64,000 nucleotides of DNA from Ampullaceana balthica (GCA_944989445.1 CALYLW010000136.1:1059001-1123000), one strand, 5' to 3'. Counted from the stretch's first letter, positions 42,399-54,620 are shown. Made by a program: numbers and translations. The notes: generated from the letters alone by a model not told the origin.

Positions 42399-42990
42399 TT
42401 ACGATGAAAATTGGCAATTTTTAACGCAATTTCCCATGGGATAAATTGCGTTTATATATTTGAAAGTCTGTAGAGCTTTCACATGCAACTCCTCCTGAAC
42501 CATACCAGATAGAGGTTTTGGGTCTTTTGCAAATATGCTAAGGAGGTCCCAAGTATGTGCAACGGCAACAAAAATACCGAAAAGGTTTACTGGATTTCCT
42601 TTGAAAAAAAAACGCAAAAAAAAATCAGTATTGTCAATTTTTCGCCAACCATAACATCTATCTGATTGAAATAAACGCCAACGATAGCTAATAATATCTG
42701 GAACAATGTTGAAGACGGCATTTATTTTTAAAGATATTCCGTTTGACTCTTGTAATTTTAGAAGCAATTTCTGAAAGCAATTGTTTTGTTTAGTTTCAAA
42801 ACTATTGATTTGAAATGACTTTTAATGTAATCTAGAATGATAGATAATGGGGGTTTCCCGCTTTGTGAATGCGTATGTTAGATTGTTGCGTGGTGCGCAT
42901 TACATTGACACATTCTTGGTGTGATGTAGCGTTAGGGGATATGATGTCATATTGTTTTTCTTTCAGAATTACTTTTTGAATCGACTTTTA
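42399..42990. repeat. Dispersed repeat, copy 2 of three (reverse)
   Basis: The reverse complement of the family at 27880-28450: AACGCAATTTCCCATGGG, GCTAAGGAGGTCCCAAG, AATACCGAAAAGGTTTACTG and TGGGGGTTTCCCGC. Nearly the whole unit is present. Confidence 0.75.
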
Positions 42991-44600
42991 ATGTAATCTA
43001 CAATGATTTCCCTTGAATAAAAAAATTGGAAATTCTTTGTTGGAAATTGAGTTCAAATACTCATTCGAGTTTTTATTACCTGTTAAAAATTGAGGCTCAG
43101 GTGCCCACCCAAAATGTAGTATTTCCTTACATGAGCTATATAAAAAATGGTTTAAAATGTGGCTGATGTTTAAAAAATGGATCTTGACCAAACGTAGTAC
43201 ATACAAACTTGTTGACTCATATTACAAATACTTTAGGGCAATTAACTCCTAATGTCTTTTTTCCCCCCATAAACAATTCTCAACTACCCACTCCATTTTA
43301 CTCGATTTGATCATTGTTGAAAAATATAGCCATCATTATCCAGATTGAAATCAGTAGATGTTTTGATCTTTACATCTTACATCCATTGGGCTCGGGGGGT
43401 GGGGGTGGGGGGAGGGGTGGAGGGGGGACTTTAATGCAATTTTTTCTTATTGTACAAATCATTGTATAAATCTTATTCTATTCATCTGATCGCTTTGAAA
43501 CTTTAGGAAGTTGTTGAGTGTGCTCCCACTAAAGTTTCTGGCACTTGAGTTTTTAAAATACCCTTTAATGTGGTCCATAAAAAGTATTTTAAACATTGAC
43601 TACTAGATAAAATGATGGATCTTGAACAAGTTTGGTACATACAAATTTGATGGCCCCATATTAGAGTTCTATAGGGTACTAAACTCACATTTGATGGCCC
43701 CATATTAGAGTTCTATAGGGTACTAAACTCCAAATGTCAACTCCTTCGGAGCCCAGGGCCGTTTTGTCGGCGAATCATAAAGAAGATATTCCAGTGTTAT
43801 TTCGATTTTCGACAAGTATTTTAATAAATGTTACTTATGGCACCATAAATTTCAATTTTTGACTTTAATCGAAATTAACGATTTTTCAAAAGTTAACGAT
43901 TAAATTTAAATAAAACGTCAACAGCTCTAAAATTGATAACAATTCTTTTAAAACAAAAACCATTTTCTGTTCCATTTTTACGAATGAAATCATCTGTCCT
44001 CATATTATCACATTTCCTGTTACCAATGTTACCAAATACTAACCAAAGCTTTAAAAATATTTCGTAATCGTTTTCCTTCTTTAATTTGAACGTAACATAA
44101 AGTCAATTTTGTTGTGCTTTTAAAGTTTTATGGAACTGTAACTGTGCAATCTTCGTTGGACATATCAAACGACAATGTATAACTTAAGGGACCACCAATG
44201 GTGCTCCACAGCAATGTTATCAGGGCCGGTGGCAAATTAAATTCCCCCCCCCCATACAGAGTCTCCCCCCGGAGAATCTATTTTAAAACAAATGCTCCGG
44301 GGCAGAAAATATTTTCCTCCAAATTAAAATAAATCCTACCCTATCATGTAAAATATTGTCTCCCCCAAAATAAATCCGCCCCCATTACACTTTCGATATA
44401 AAACAAAGAGATCATTCAAAAACAAAAGAATAAAGAATACTTACTTTTGTAAGTATTTATAGTAGTGGCGTAGATATACAGAGATGTGATGGGGTGAGGA
44501 CCATGCCGTTTGACACCTCTCAGGGGCTAGACTTAATTTGAAAAATTGCTTAATTACTTGATTTTTTTCCCCGCTGTACAATTTGACGCATAGGGAGTTT
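42991..44600. other. Intergenic, small duplications only
   Basis: A 40-bp direct duplication (GATGGCCCCATATTAGAGTT) lies at about 43650-43730, and poly-C/G runs near 43390 and 44245. No gene is supported. Confidence 0.45.
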
Positions 44601-44609
44601 TTTTACCAC

Positions 44610-44830
44610 GTTTTTATTAACTCACTTTCGTTCCTGTTTGTTTGTCTGTCCACAATTTTTCAAATCTGCCAACGTAAAATTAATCCACTTCTGATGGTTC
44701 TAGAGATCTCAAAATTTTACCGCAGATAGATCTTGGATGACAATGCATTGTATCAGAATATCAGATCGATCGAATGTACCGTTTTTAAATTATTGAACTT
44801 TTTAGTTTATCTATATATACGCAGATGTAT
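44610..44830. repeat. Dispersed repeat of the GATCGATC-core family
   Basis: Carries TCAAATCTGCCAACGTAAAA, CCACTTCTGATGGT, CAGATAGATCTTGGA and CAGATCGATCGAATGTACCG. It is about 90 percent alike by eye to 45310-45490. Confidence 0.75.
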
Positions 44831-44999
44831 TATCCGTCTGCTCTTGTTTACATTACATTCGCGTGCCGAGTTCACACCAACCCCGACCACATCAACCATG
44901 TTTAACATCAAGGGGAGATCAGTCATTTCCAGTCTGTAAATGTTTGTCGGGCAATGCGTATTATATTTGAACATAATCAATACTTCAAAACTCACCATA

Positions 45000-45960
45000 G
45001 CATACACTTAGACTAAAATTTACTCGTGGGGTGGGTGTTTGGTATAAAAATTAAAGATTTCTAATTTAGAAGCCAAAAGAGAGATCTATAAGTGAGAGAA
45101 TGAGTGAACCGCATATGTTAAACCTCATAAGCGCCCACCCCACGCTTTTAGTCATATTAAATCGAAGCACTTGAACTAATAAGTTTTACATTATTTTCTT
45201 CTTTTTTGTCCGCTTATAAAAACGTGTTTTAAAAAATCTTTTTTTTTGCTTCTATTTATTTAACCACGTTATATTAACTCGCTTTCGTTCCTGTGGCATT
45301 GTTGGTTTGTTGGTTTGTCCAAGATTTTTTCAAATCTGCGAACGTAAAATTGAACCACTTCTGATGGTCCTAGAGATCTGAAAATTTTACCACAGATAGA
45401 TCTTGGAATACAATGCATTATATCAAAATTGCAGATCGATCGAATGTACCGTTTTTAAATTATTGAATTTTTTATTTTATCTATAGTCTATATATAAGAA
45501 TCTGTACCGTCTGCTTTTGTTGACATCTGTGAGTTCGCCCCGTGACAACATCACAATGTTTTTAAAACGTTGGGCGGGCGCTTGTGAGGTGTTTGGTAAA
45601 AAAAATAGAGGTAAAAGAATATTTTTAAAAATCACGTTTTTATAAGTGGACAAAAAAGAAGAAAATAATTTAAAACTTTTAAGTTCAAGTACTTCGATTT
45701 AATATGACTAAAACGTGGGGCGGGTGTTTGGTATAAAAATTAAATATTTCTAATTTAGAAGGCAAAAGAGAGATCTATAAGTGAGAGAATGAGTGAACCA
45801 CATATGTTAAACCTCATAAGCGCCCACCCCACGTTTTTAGTCATATTAAATCGAAGTACTTGAACTTGTAAGTTTTAAATTATTTTCTTCTTTTTAGTCC
45901 ACTTATAAAAACGGGCTTTAAAAAAAATTTTTTTTTACCTTTATTTATTTAAACTCTGTG
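45000..45960. repeat. Clustered copies and inverted halves of the same repeat family
   Basis: 45036-45180 and 45715-45870 are near-identical direct copies (AAGAGAGATCTATAAGTGAG, AACCTCATAAGCGCCCACCC). 45600-45720 contains the reverse complement of adjacent parts, and 45270-45500 is another GATCGATC-core unit. Together they form a compound fold-back cluster. Confidence 0.7.
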
Positions 45961-45984
45961 GACCATGCAGTGTGTTGTGAGACA

Positions 45985-46170
45985 CAGAGGCGAGACGTCA
46001 ATAGAGTGGTGGTGCTGGTGGTGCTGTCCGCACTGGGTGACACTATAACAAGGGTAGAGAAAAAATGTAAAACTATGTATGTTCCCGTTATTTGGCACTA
46101 GAAGAATCGGAGGAGGTCTATTGGTTTAGTTGTGATGGGGTGACATCATGAGCTTACCGCTTACTGTCCA
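45985..46170. mobile_element. Degraded hAT-type MITE, reverse orientation
   Basis: Starts CAGAGGCGAGACGTCAAT and carries CCGCACTGGGTGACACTATA, TTTGGCACTAG and GTGACATCATGAGCTTACCG, matching the reverse complement of 21695-21888. The right end is lost. Confidence 0.6.
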
Positions 46171-46499
46171 AGTGTATTATTTTTATTTACGAATTTGAAT
46201 TTTTTAACAGCCATAACAGTTTTTAAACAAAAAATTTATAAGCATTTTATTGATGTGTAGAAAATCAGTTCCGCTTTGTGTTGTTTCATAAAATGTAGAC
46301 GTTTGCTCCAATAATCATGATCGACATTACATTTTCTGTGTATAATTTATACTTCCTCCTTCTAAAGTGTCTAAACTAATTATGAAATTAAGGACAGACC
46401 AATCTAGAGATTTTTCTATAAGGGAAAAAAAATAATTACGCAAAATGTATCTATCGGTTAACATATTTTAAAAAGTCTTTAAATGGTACTTGATGTTAC
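46171..46499. other. Intergenic, nothing recognised
   Basis: AT-rich spacer. Confidence 0.4.
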
Positions 46500-46885
46500 A
46501 ATTAATTTAATCGATTACAATTTTTAACGATTAATTGATTAATTACTCGTTAATTTCCGCAGCCATACTTTATACTGAACAGACGGTACTTCTTTTACGG
46601 AGATTATTGCATCCTACGCTTGTCCATGGTTATTCATGGTTTATGTATTTCTTGCATTTTCATTACAGTTTTAATTAGGGTTGTACCGGATTTCGGCTCT
46701 GACAGAATTTCACTTCATAAATCCGGCCAAATCCGCTAGGCTGGTCGAGCCATAAAATATATATATTTATAATAGCTCCGGCTCTGGCAAATCCGGAATT
46801 CGGCAATGTTTACAAATAAGTCTCCGGCTGCGGCCGATTTCACTTTTTAAATACGGTTAAATCCGACCGGAACACCCCTAGTTTT
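46500..46885. repeat. Two adjacent MITE remnants
   Basis: 46500-46680 matches 18688-18990 (ATTAATCG-rich end, CCTACGCTTG block). 46677-46885 is a diverged copy of the GGCTGTACCGGATT element at 27281, with GGTTGTACCGGATTTCGGCT at its left end and a weak right end. Confidence 0.55.
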
Positions 46886-47741
46886 AATATAAATGTGTGT
46901 TTGTTTTTATGTGTGTGAAAATGCCGCTCAAACTTGTGTTTTCCTCATAGTAAAATAATATTTTATTACAGTGAACCTTAAAACTTTAAAATTAAATTTA
47001 AAATTTCAAATAATTCATTGCAGGGCGTTACAATATTATCAGGCACTAAACATAACTAATTTTGAACAATTAAATAAAATAGCCTACAAATAAATACGTA
47101 CAAAAAATGTGAAGTAAGTGATTAGCTTATAGAATGAGCTTATAATATATATGTGAAATATATGGAGAGCGATCGAATGCAATCGAATAATATGTGGTAT
47201 CATGTACCCCAAAGATGATTTTTGGCTAACTGTCTCGTATTTCCTAAACCTGCAATGAGCTATTCATTTTTAAAGCTACCAGCTTCTTACCCTTTTCATA
47301 TGATGTTCTCGAAGTACTGAATCGCAATTTTCTAACAGATGCCCCGATTCCAGAATTTCGCCTCTATTTGAATTAGTGTTATCCTCGCTATGACCGCGAA
47401 AATCCAAATGCTATTTTCCAGAATTTAATAATGTAAAACATTCTAACAAGAACTTCTTGGCACTTTGCTTTGTTTTCCTTTACAAACTTGTATTTCTTGT
47501 GTGTTTTTTTTTAAAAAGACAATTCCTTTTCATCTGATATCAGATTCCTTTTCCCTTTGTAAAAACTTTAGTAAATATTGAGCCTTCGATTCATGAGTGG
47601 CTACGTTTGAAATTATTTTGTGCCAGTATTTAATGCTTTTATGCTACAAAAAGAAAATACATTATTAGAGATGATTATTAGAGATTATTAGAAATTTCAA
47701 AATTTATTTTCAAAATTATTTTCAAAATTAATGAAACAACA
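46886..47741. other. Intergenic, nothing recognised
   Basis: AT-rich with no supported gene up to the Helitron insertion site. Confidence 0.4.
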
Positions 47742-47949
47742 TCTATCTATATATATAATTCTCTTCATGGGACCATGCCAGGCAAGTACGCTGCAAAAAT
47801 ATGTGCAACCGAGCATGACGAATGACCCTCGCTCGGGTCAACTAAACACAGTTAACGTTTGGCAAGCAAAGGTAGTGGTGGAGTGGGGCATGTCTTGAGA
47901 GCAGCAATGTTTTTTACATTCACTTTTGATGTTCCTGCTCAGTGTGTAT

Positions 47950-48023
47950 GTATTTCGTAGTGTATTGGTTATTACATCCGCCTGACATGCTGAAGGTCTT
48001 AGGTTCAAACCCAAGCGGCAACA
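47950..48023 (+). tRNA. tRNA-Val-like pseudogene inside Helitron copy 2
   Basis: The same 74-base segment as 15412-15485 with A-box-like TAGTGTATTGGTTA and B box GGTTCAAACCC. The acceptor stem is not paired well. Probably a captured tRNA relic. Confidence 0.5.
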
Positions 48024-48589
48024 TATGTTTAAATGCTAATGCCTGTTCTTTTCCCCCCTTTCTTAGCAAACATAAACACCGATTCGCATGTCACGGAAAA
48101 AAGCTTAGTTCAATGTTATATCAATTCTTTCACCAGGTACCTGTCTGTTTCTATTGATCGCATATTTGGTGCATGGACGAAGTTGTTGCTCTCCAACTTG
48201 GCTTCATGGCTGTAATATTTGTTTATATATTGTGCCGATTTCCGAAATACTTATCAAAAATTCTTCGGTGGTCCCCCAACGTTCACTCGCGTTGTTCCCA
48301 TTTGTTCGTGCTACTGTTTGTGTCCGTTCTCCCCCTCCTCCTTTTTTTCTTGCCCGTTCTTTTTCCCCCCCTTTCTTAGCGAACATAAACACCACCTCTC
48401 CAGGCATGCGTAATAGTGTGTACCCTTAGGAGTGTGTACCTCAGTCGCTCAAGCTCAAGCTGTGTCCTAAGTCGCTTTGTTATCTTCTACAGTCGTCTGA
48501 GCCACGTTGCCTTTCCTTTGTTCTCTTCGTTTTGTCCCAGATGCTTTGTTTTAATTTTTCCCCTTCGTATTGCCATTCGTTTCCTAACC

Positions 48590-49471
48590 ATGGCTACCGC
48601 TTCACATATATTTCGTGGAGTCAACGGGTCTTTCAGTGTAGTCGAAATTCCTGCATCAGGTAACTTTTTATTTCTATCTGTCGCATATTTCTGGAAAAAT
48701 GTCATCGACGAAACTGTTGCTCTCGAACTTCGCAAGATGGCTGTAAGCTTTGTTTGCGAACATTGGGATAACTATGGTGACGCCCTGTCCGTTGTTCTTA
48801 CTCACGGAAGCACAGTCATACACTCAGCTCGACAATACGCTGCGTACATGAATAATTCCGGCGTTTATGGTGGCGAGGCTGAAATTGTGGCGATGTCTCA
48901 AATACTTCCCGCTACTATCACTATTCACTTCCGAGAACGTCCGCATGACCCTCCTCGAGTTTACAATCCGGGTCAAAGTCTCTCCATATCCCTGCTATTT
49001 AGCGGTCCTTTGGATCATGGTCATTATGAAGTTCTCTTGCCTGTCACAAACACACGTGATGACCATCTGGTGCCATCTGTTGACAACGTCGGCAAGTGCA
49101 CCAACATTAAACACCCATGTGATCTCCACGCTGATCTGACTTCACCTTCCCACTCTCCTGTTACTGATGAACATTTACAAACGCCGGGATTTCATTGCAA
49201 CATTTGCTCTAAACAGTTCACACAAAAATATAATCTCAATGCACATTTAAAAAAACACTCCAGTGAACAAACGCATTCCATAGAGGACTTTAAATGCACC
49301 ATTTGTTCCAAAACCTTCCGACTCCAGAGATATCGCAACGCACATTTAAAAAGACACTCCAGTGAACAAACGCATCCCACAGAGGACTTTAAATGCACCA
49401 TTTGTTCCAAAACCTTCCGCCTCCAGAGATATCTCAACGCACATTTAAAACACACTCCACTGAACGAATGA
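48590..49471 (+). pseudogene. Helitron OTU-like and zinc-finger region (copy 2)
   Basis: Two amino-acid differences from copy 1 over 351 codons of open frame, only one of them within this 293-codon segment. It again has GNFLF instead of GNCLF, so loss of the catalytic cysteine is shared. It ends at the same HTPLNE stop, where the sequence reads CAT TTA AAA CAC and the fingers continue in the -1 frame. Confidence 0.85.
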
Positions 49472-50196
49472 TGCAATGTGACCATTGCCAGCAATGCTTC
49501 AAAACAATTCGCACTCTCAAGAAGCACTTACAAACTAAACATGTACATGTAGAAACACATTCAACAACATTTCTTTGCAGCATTTGCGACAAACAGTTTC
49601 ACGCACACAGAAATCTTACTAACCATTTGAAAACACATGCCCTGACGAAATCCTTCCAGTGTCAATACAGCACTGAATCGTTCACAACATCATCTCTTCT
49701 CAACAAACATACAAAAACACACCGCCATGACACATTCTTTGAGTGTGTACATTGCAAACGTTCTTTCAAACAGTGCCATCTTCTCGCAAACCACATGCAC
49801 ATTCATCGCATTCAACTTTCCGCTGCGTTTCAAGAACACACTGCCATTCCCATCGAGGAACACAACATTGGACTACCTACCGCACTATGTACTTCTTGCA
49901 ATGCTCTTCATTGGCCATCAGAGGTAAACAAATCCGGACATTATTCTAAGTGTTGTCGTCACGGCAAAGTGTCTTTGCCACCGCTATCCCAAACTCCTCC
50001 TTTATTACAAAACCTCTTGAGTGGCAAGAATCCGCTGTCCCGACATTTCTGTGATCATATCAGGGAATACAACTCTGCTTTAGCTTTCGCATCAATGGGC
50101 GCCCACATCGCTCAACCACCTGGTCATGGACCTTATGCTTTCCGAATCCACGGTCAAAATTTATCATCAAGTCTCTCCATTGTATACCAATCCTAA
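49393..50196 (+). pseudogene. Helitron zinc-finger array and start of Rep (copy 2)
   Basis: The counterpart of 13241-14044, with a handful of substitutions (for example CSICDK for CSICDQ). It ends in the same VYQS frame break before NYHQVS, although the local bases differ (CAAAATTTATC against CAAAAATTATC). Confidence 0.85.
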
Positions 50197-50276
50197 CACG
50201 CCCCCTCGATACGGTCAACTATATATCTTCGATTCTGCTGAGGCTACCACTCAACGTTTGCAAAACGATTGTAACA

Positions 50277-51620
50277 GTGCTTTGCAGTGATATGTTGTTG
50301 TTGCAACTAGACAAAATGTTACGACAGGTTAACCCCTTCGCTAAATCCTACATGCAAATGCACGAAATTATCACTCATAATAACCCTGTTGCTGCTGTAC
50401 GAATGGTGTTCATGGAAAATCCAACTCTGGATATGAGAAGGTATAACGCGCCATCCTGTCAAACTGATGTTGCTGCTATCTTTGTAGGGGAAGACGGGGA
50501 ACCTCCTGCACAACGCGATATTTGCATATACCCAAGAGGAGATGCTTGCAAGCGTATCTCTGTACTCAATATGAACTGTGACCCCATGGTTTATCCACTA
50601 CTATTCCCTTACGGAGATCCAGGCTGGCACATACAATTGACCCATGTTGAAGAAAAGCAAACAGCGAACAGAACCCGAGTCACACAACTCCAATTTTATG
50701 CTTACAGGCTTGCCATGACATCTGCATTCAGCATCTTGCATTCCAGCGGCAAACTCTTCCAGCAATATGTCGTCGACGCATATGTCAGAACAGAAGGCGC
50801 ACGTTTACATTACCTACGCTCCCATCAACAAGATTTGCGCGTAGAACAATACAGGGGACTGATGGATGCTATCTCTGCGAAAGCACTAGACAATAACCTT
50901 CGCCCTGGACAGTTGATCATTCTTCCCTCTACGTTTCAAGGCAGTCCACGGTACATGCAACAGAACTACCAAGACGCGATGGCAATTGTCCGCAAATGTG
51001 GAAAGCCTGACTTATTCCTAACATTCACCTGCAATCCTGCTTGGCCGGAAATCTGTAACGCCATTTCCCATCATGAGCGCCCAGAACACAGACCTGATGT
51101 CGTTGCCCGCGTCTTTCATATCAAACTTCGGGAGTTCCTAACTGACATTCTGGAGAGGAATATTTTCGGCAATGTAGTCGCATACATTTTCGTCATTGAG
51201 TTCCAAAAACGAGGCTTGCCTCATTGCCATATGTTACTGACACTTGATTCACAGTGCAAAATAAGGACCAAAGATGACATAGACAAATATGTCTGCGCTG
51301 AGCTTCCAAATCCCGAAATACACCCTCGACTTTTCCAAATGGTCACTAAATGCATGGTACATGGTCCGCGTGGCACGCTCAATGCCAACTCACCTTGCAT
51401 GAAAGACGGCAAGTGCACCAAAAATTTCCCAAAGGACTTCAACGCCGAGACACAAGAAAACACACAAGGGTACCCCATATACCGCCGCAGACAGGGCACA
51501 ACAGCCATTGTTGGCAAATACGACATCGATAATCGTTGGATAGTACCTTACAATCCCTGGCTTTCTCAGAAATTCAATGCTCACATTAACGTCCATTCAA
51601 TGTATCAAGTATCTATATAA
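50277..51620 (+). pseudogene. Helitron Rep N-terminal and HUH domain (copy 2)
   Basis: One open frame spans the Helitron-like N domain and the HUH nuclease (GLPHCHMLL intact), because the codon that is TAA in copy 1 is CAA here. It has its own lesions. An extra T just before 50285 breaks the frame upstream (NSALQ, stop). A 14-base deletion between short CGT repeats near 51590 shifts the frame just before the two-tyrosine motif, which lies in the frame of 51577-51897. Confidence 0.9.
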
Positions 51621-52178
51621 GTATGTCTACAAAGGACACGACGCTGCATCCATTGCACTTCAGAAGGAGCCAGCCAATGGTGTTTTCCAACATGACGAAA
51701 TACAAAATTTCCTTGATGGTAGGTATGTTAGTGCTCCTGAGGCTATGTGGCGTTTGAACGAGTACAGTCTTCAGAAAAATCGCACGTTATTACACGATTA
51801 CCAGTTCATTTGCCAGAACAACAAGTCTTCTTCTTTCATGAGGGTCACGAAGAACGAGCGCTACAAAGACAGGCCAACAAAAGCACCATGCTCTTAGCTT
51901 GGTTTGAACTCAACAAGACCGATCCTGAAGCTGTGGAGTTACATTACACTGATGTTCCCCAACATTACAGATTCCAACAATCCTCTGGAAAATGGCAAAA
52001 GAGAATTAGAGGAGGCACAAAATTGATCGGTAGAATGCCTGTTGTTGCCATTAACGACACCGAACGTTATTACCTCAGGCTTCTCCTTACCCGTTCCGTA
52101 GGCGTCACAAGTTTAAACCTTCTACGAACTGTCAACGGCGTGGAATGTAACACTTTCAAAGAGGCGTGCCAACAATAG
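51577..52178 (+). pseudogene. Helitron two-tyrosine motif and linker (copy 2)
   Basis: Two overlapping frames (51577-51897 and 51747-52178) carry KYLYKYVYKG and then TRLPVHLPEQQ to EACQQ. The frame break between them and the final TAG are the same as in copy 1. Confidence 0.85.
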
Positions 52179-52238
52179 GGTCTTCTTAAAGACGACAAGA
52201 TATGGCATGATACTCTTACTGAGGCATCTCAGATACGA

Positions 52239-52931
52239 ATGCCACCGTTCTTGCGACAACTTTTCGTTTTCGTCTGTGTCTTCGGCGAACCACATAACGT
52301 TCCACACCTTTGGGACACGCATAAACTCTCCCTTTCTGAGGACTTTCTCAGAATATATTCCACACGCACCGCTTGCATGTATGCTCTCGCAGAAATAAAT
52401 GACATGCTCCAACCACATGGCCTCAACCTGCACAAATTACACCTACCCCTCACTGACATTCTTCCAATGTGTCATTCCTCTTCCGTCTTCGACGCTCAGG
52501 CTGAACACTCCCACGCTATGGAACACTACGACAAACTCAACACAGAACAAAAGCACGCTGTTGACACTGTTTTGGACGCTGCATACAACGACTCCCATCC
52601 GCTACAAACCTGCTTCTTCTTAGATGGTCCCACAGGAACAGGGAAAACATTTGTCTACAAAACCCTGATTCATACAATCAGAGCCAGGGGAGACAATCCT
52701 ATAACCGTTGCATCAACAGGAATAGCAGCAACATTGTTACCGGGTGGACGTACTGCACATTCCGTGTTTAAAATACCGTTGCAGCTCACTACTACATCAA
52801 CTGCAATATCAAACCAACTCGCAACACGCGCAACATATCCTGCATCCAAATTGATTATATGGGAAGAGGCGCCAATGACACATGCATACGCGCACGTGCA
52901 GTTGACAGGTTGTTACGTGATCTCACAGTGA
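52239..52931 (+). pseudogene. Helitron helicase, N-terminal half (copy 2)
   Basis: Walker A reads GPTGTGKT (Ala to Thr against copy 1) and Walker B reads IIWEEAP (Asp to Glu). From about 52780 single-base losses accumulate and the frame is lost at 52931, with later helicase motifs scattered over three frames to 53762. Confidence 0.85.
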
Positions 52932-53762
52932 GACGCACCCATTTGGAGGGAAAACAATACTATTGGTGGAGATTTCCGACAATACTCCCGTCATCTGCGT
53001 GGCTCCGAGCACTCACTGTCGCCAGTTGCATTTAACAAGCAATCTTTGTGGCGTCACATGCATGTACTTACACTGACGAAAAATCTGAAGCTCTTCCTGA
53101 CGAACACATTTCGCAAAATGGCTTCTCGATGTTGGAGATGGCCAAATGGAACTCCTGTAACATTACCTTCACATATGTTTTCCTGTTCATTCTGATCCCG
53201 TTCAACAACTATAAGGCGCGACCTCGACATCTCACTGTCACTTGGAACAACTCAGACGCGAGCTATATTAAGTGTCACGAACGAGACTCCGCTGCACCTG
53301 AATGAACAATATTGAACTTATCCCAACCGACGAAGAAACTTTCACCAGCTTTGACTCCATCGTTACAGATGATCCCGCAGATCAACTATCATTCCCCGAA
53401 GAATTTCTGAACATCCTACCCCTACTGGCATGCCTCCACATAAACTGAAATTAAAATTGGTTCAGTCGTAATGCTTCCTAGAACCTCATGCCAGCAAGAA
53501 GTCTCTGTAATGGCACTAGACTGACTGTTACCACCATTCACCGCAACGTACGGAGTGTAAAACTATCGCAGCTGATACCTCACAAACTGTCATTATATCC
53601 CCGATATCCTTGACTCCATCAGATTCAAATTTGCCAGTTACCTTACGCGCAGACATACCCTGTGAGATTAGCCTGGCCATGACAATAAATAAAGCACAGG
53701 GCCAAACGTTCAAAAGATATGCCTGTATCTTCCAAAACCTGTTTTCAGTCATGGACAATTGT

Positions 53763-53912
53763 NNNNNNNNNNNNNNNNNNNNNNNNNNNNNNNNNNNNNN
53801 NNNNNNNNNNNNNNNNNNNNNNNNNNNNNNNNNNNNNNNNNNNNNNNNNNNNNNNNNNNNNNNNNNNNNNNNNNNNNNNNNNNNNNNNNNNNNNNNNNNN
53901 NNNNNNNNNNNN
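53763..53912. other. Assembly gap (150 N)
   Basis: A run of 150 N. The sequence before it is Helitron helicase C-terminus (ending HGQL-equivalent codons). The sequence after it is unrelated, so the Helitron 3' hairpin and right flank are missing. Confidence 0.99.
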
Positions 53913-53984
53913 TTATAAATGATTAACGTAGCTTATGTATAATGTACTGTAATTTTTGTGTTTGTTATGATATGAAAGTTAATT

Positions 53985-54100
53985 TAATACTTATAGGTAT
54001 GTTATTTCTTTCATGTAAAGCGCTGTGAGCCCAGTTCCATACTGGGATACAGCGCTATATAAATAATCAATTTATTATTATTATTTATTATTATTATTAA
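53985..54100 (+). repeat. Retroelement 3' tail (SINE/LINE end)
   Basis: GTAAAGCGCTGTGAGCCCAG, CTGGGATACAGCGCTATATA and AATAATCAATT followed by (TTA)n is the common animal SINE/LINE 3' end pattern with a hairpin and a simple-repeat tail. Confidence 0.65.
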
Positions 54101-54104
54101 CGCA

Positions 54105-54620
54105 ATCTTCTCATGGGAGTAATTGTTTATAATAGTTTATATATTTGAAAAGTCTGTCCTGTCTGTTCGAGCTTGCACAAGTAACTACTCCTGAACCATA
54201 CCAGATAGAGGGTTTGGGTCTTTTTCAAATATGTTAAGGAGGTCCCAAGAACGTGCAACGGCCAACACAAATCCCCGAAAAGGTTAACTGGATTTCCTGA
54301 AAAATCTAAAAACAACGAAAAAATATCAGTATTTTCTCAATTTCTCGTAACCATAACATCTATCGGGTTGAAACAAAATGCCAAACGATAGCTAATAATA
54401 TTTAGAACAATGTTGGAGAAGGAATTTTTTGAAAAATCTCTTTTCGTTCGACTCCCGTAATTTTAGAAGCAATTTGTAGATAGCAATTGTTTTGTTTACT
54501 TTCAGAATTATTGTTTTGAAATGACTTTTAATGTTATTCAAGAAGTATTTCCTTTGAATTAAAAACAATTGCTATGGACAAATTGTTGAAAATTGCGCTT
54601 AAATAATCATTCGAGTTTTT
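54105..54620. repeat. Dispersed repeat, copy 3 of three (reverse)
   Basis: AACGCAATCTTCTCATGGG, TTAAGGAGGTCCCAAGAACG and CCCGAAAAGGTTAACTGG match 42399-42990. Confidence 0.75.

Larger units (their letters stand above)
47742..53762 (+). mobile_element. Helitron, copy 2, running into the assembly gap
   Basis: Starts A|TCTATCTATATATATAATTC and is nearly base-for-base the inverse of copy 1 (9495-15690) up to about 52780. The same domains occur in the same order and four of the same frame breaks are present. The 3' end is lost in the N run. After about 52780 the density of one-base deletions jumps. Confidence 0.95.

Noticed and set aside
53610..53922. ORFs running through the N gap
   Set aside because: Translations of unknown bases. 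Only the first 50 codons reflect sequence, and that is degraded helicase C-terminus.
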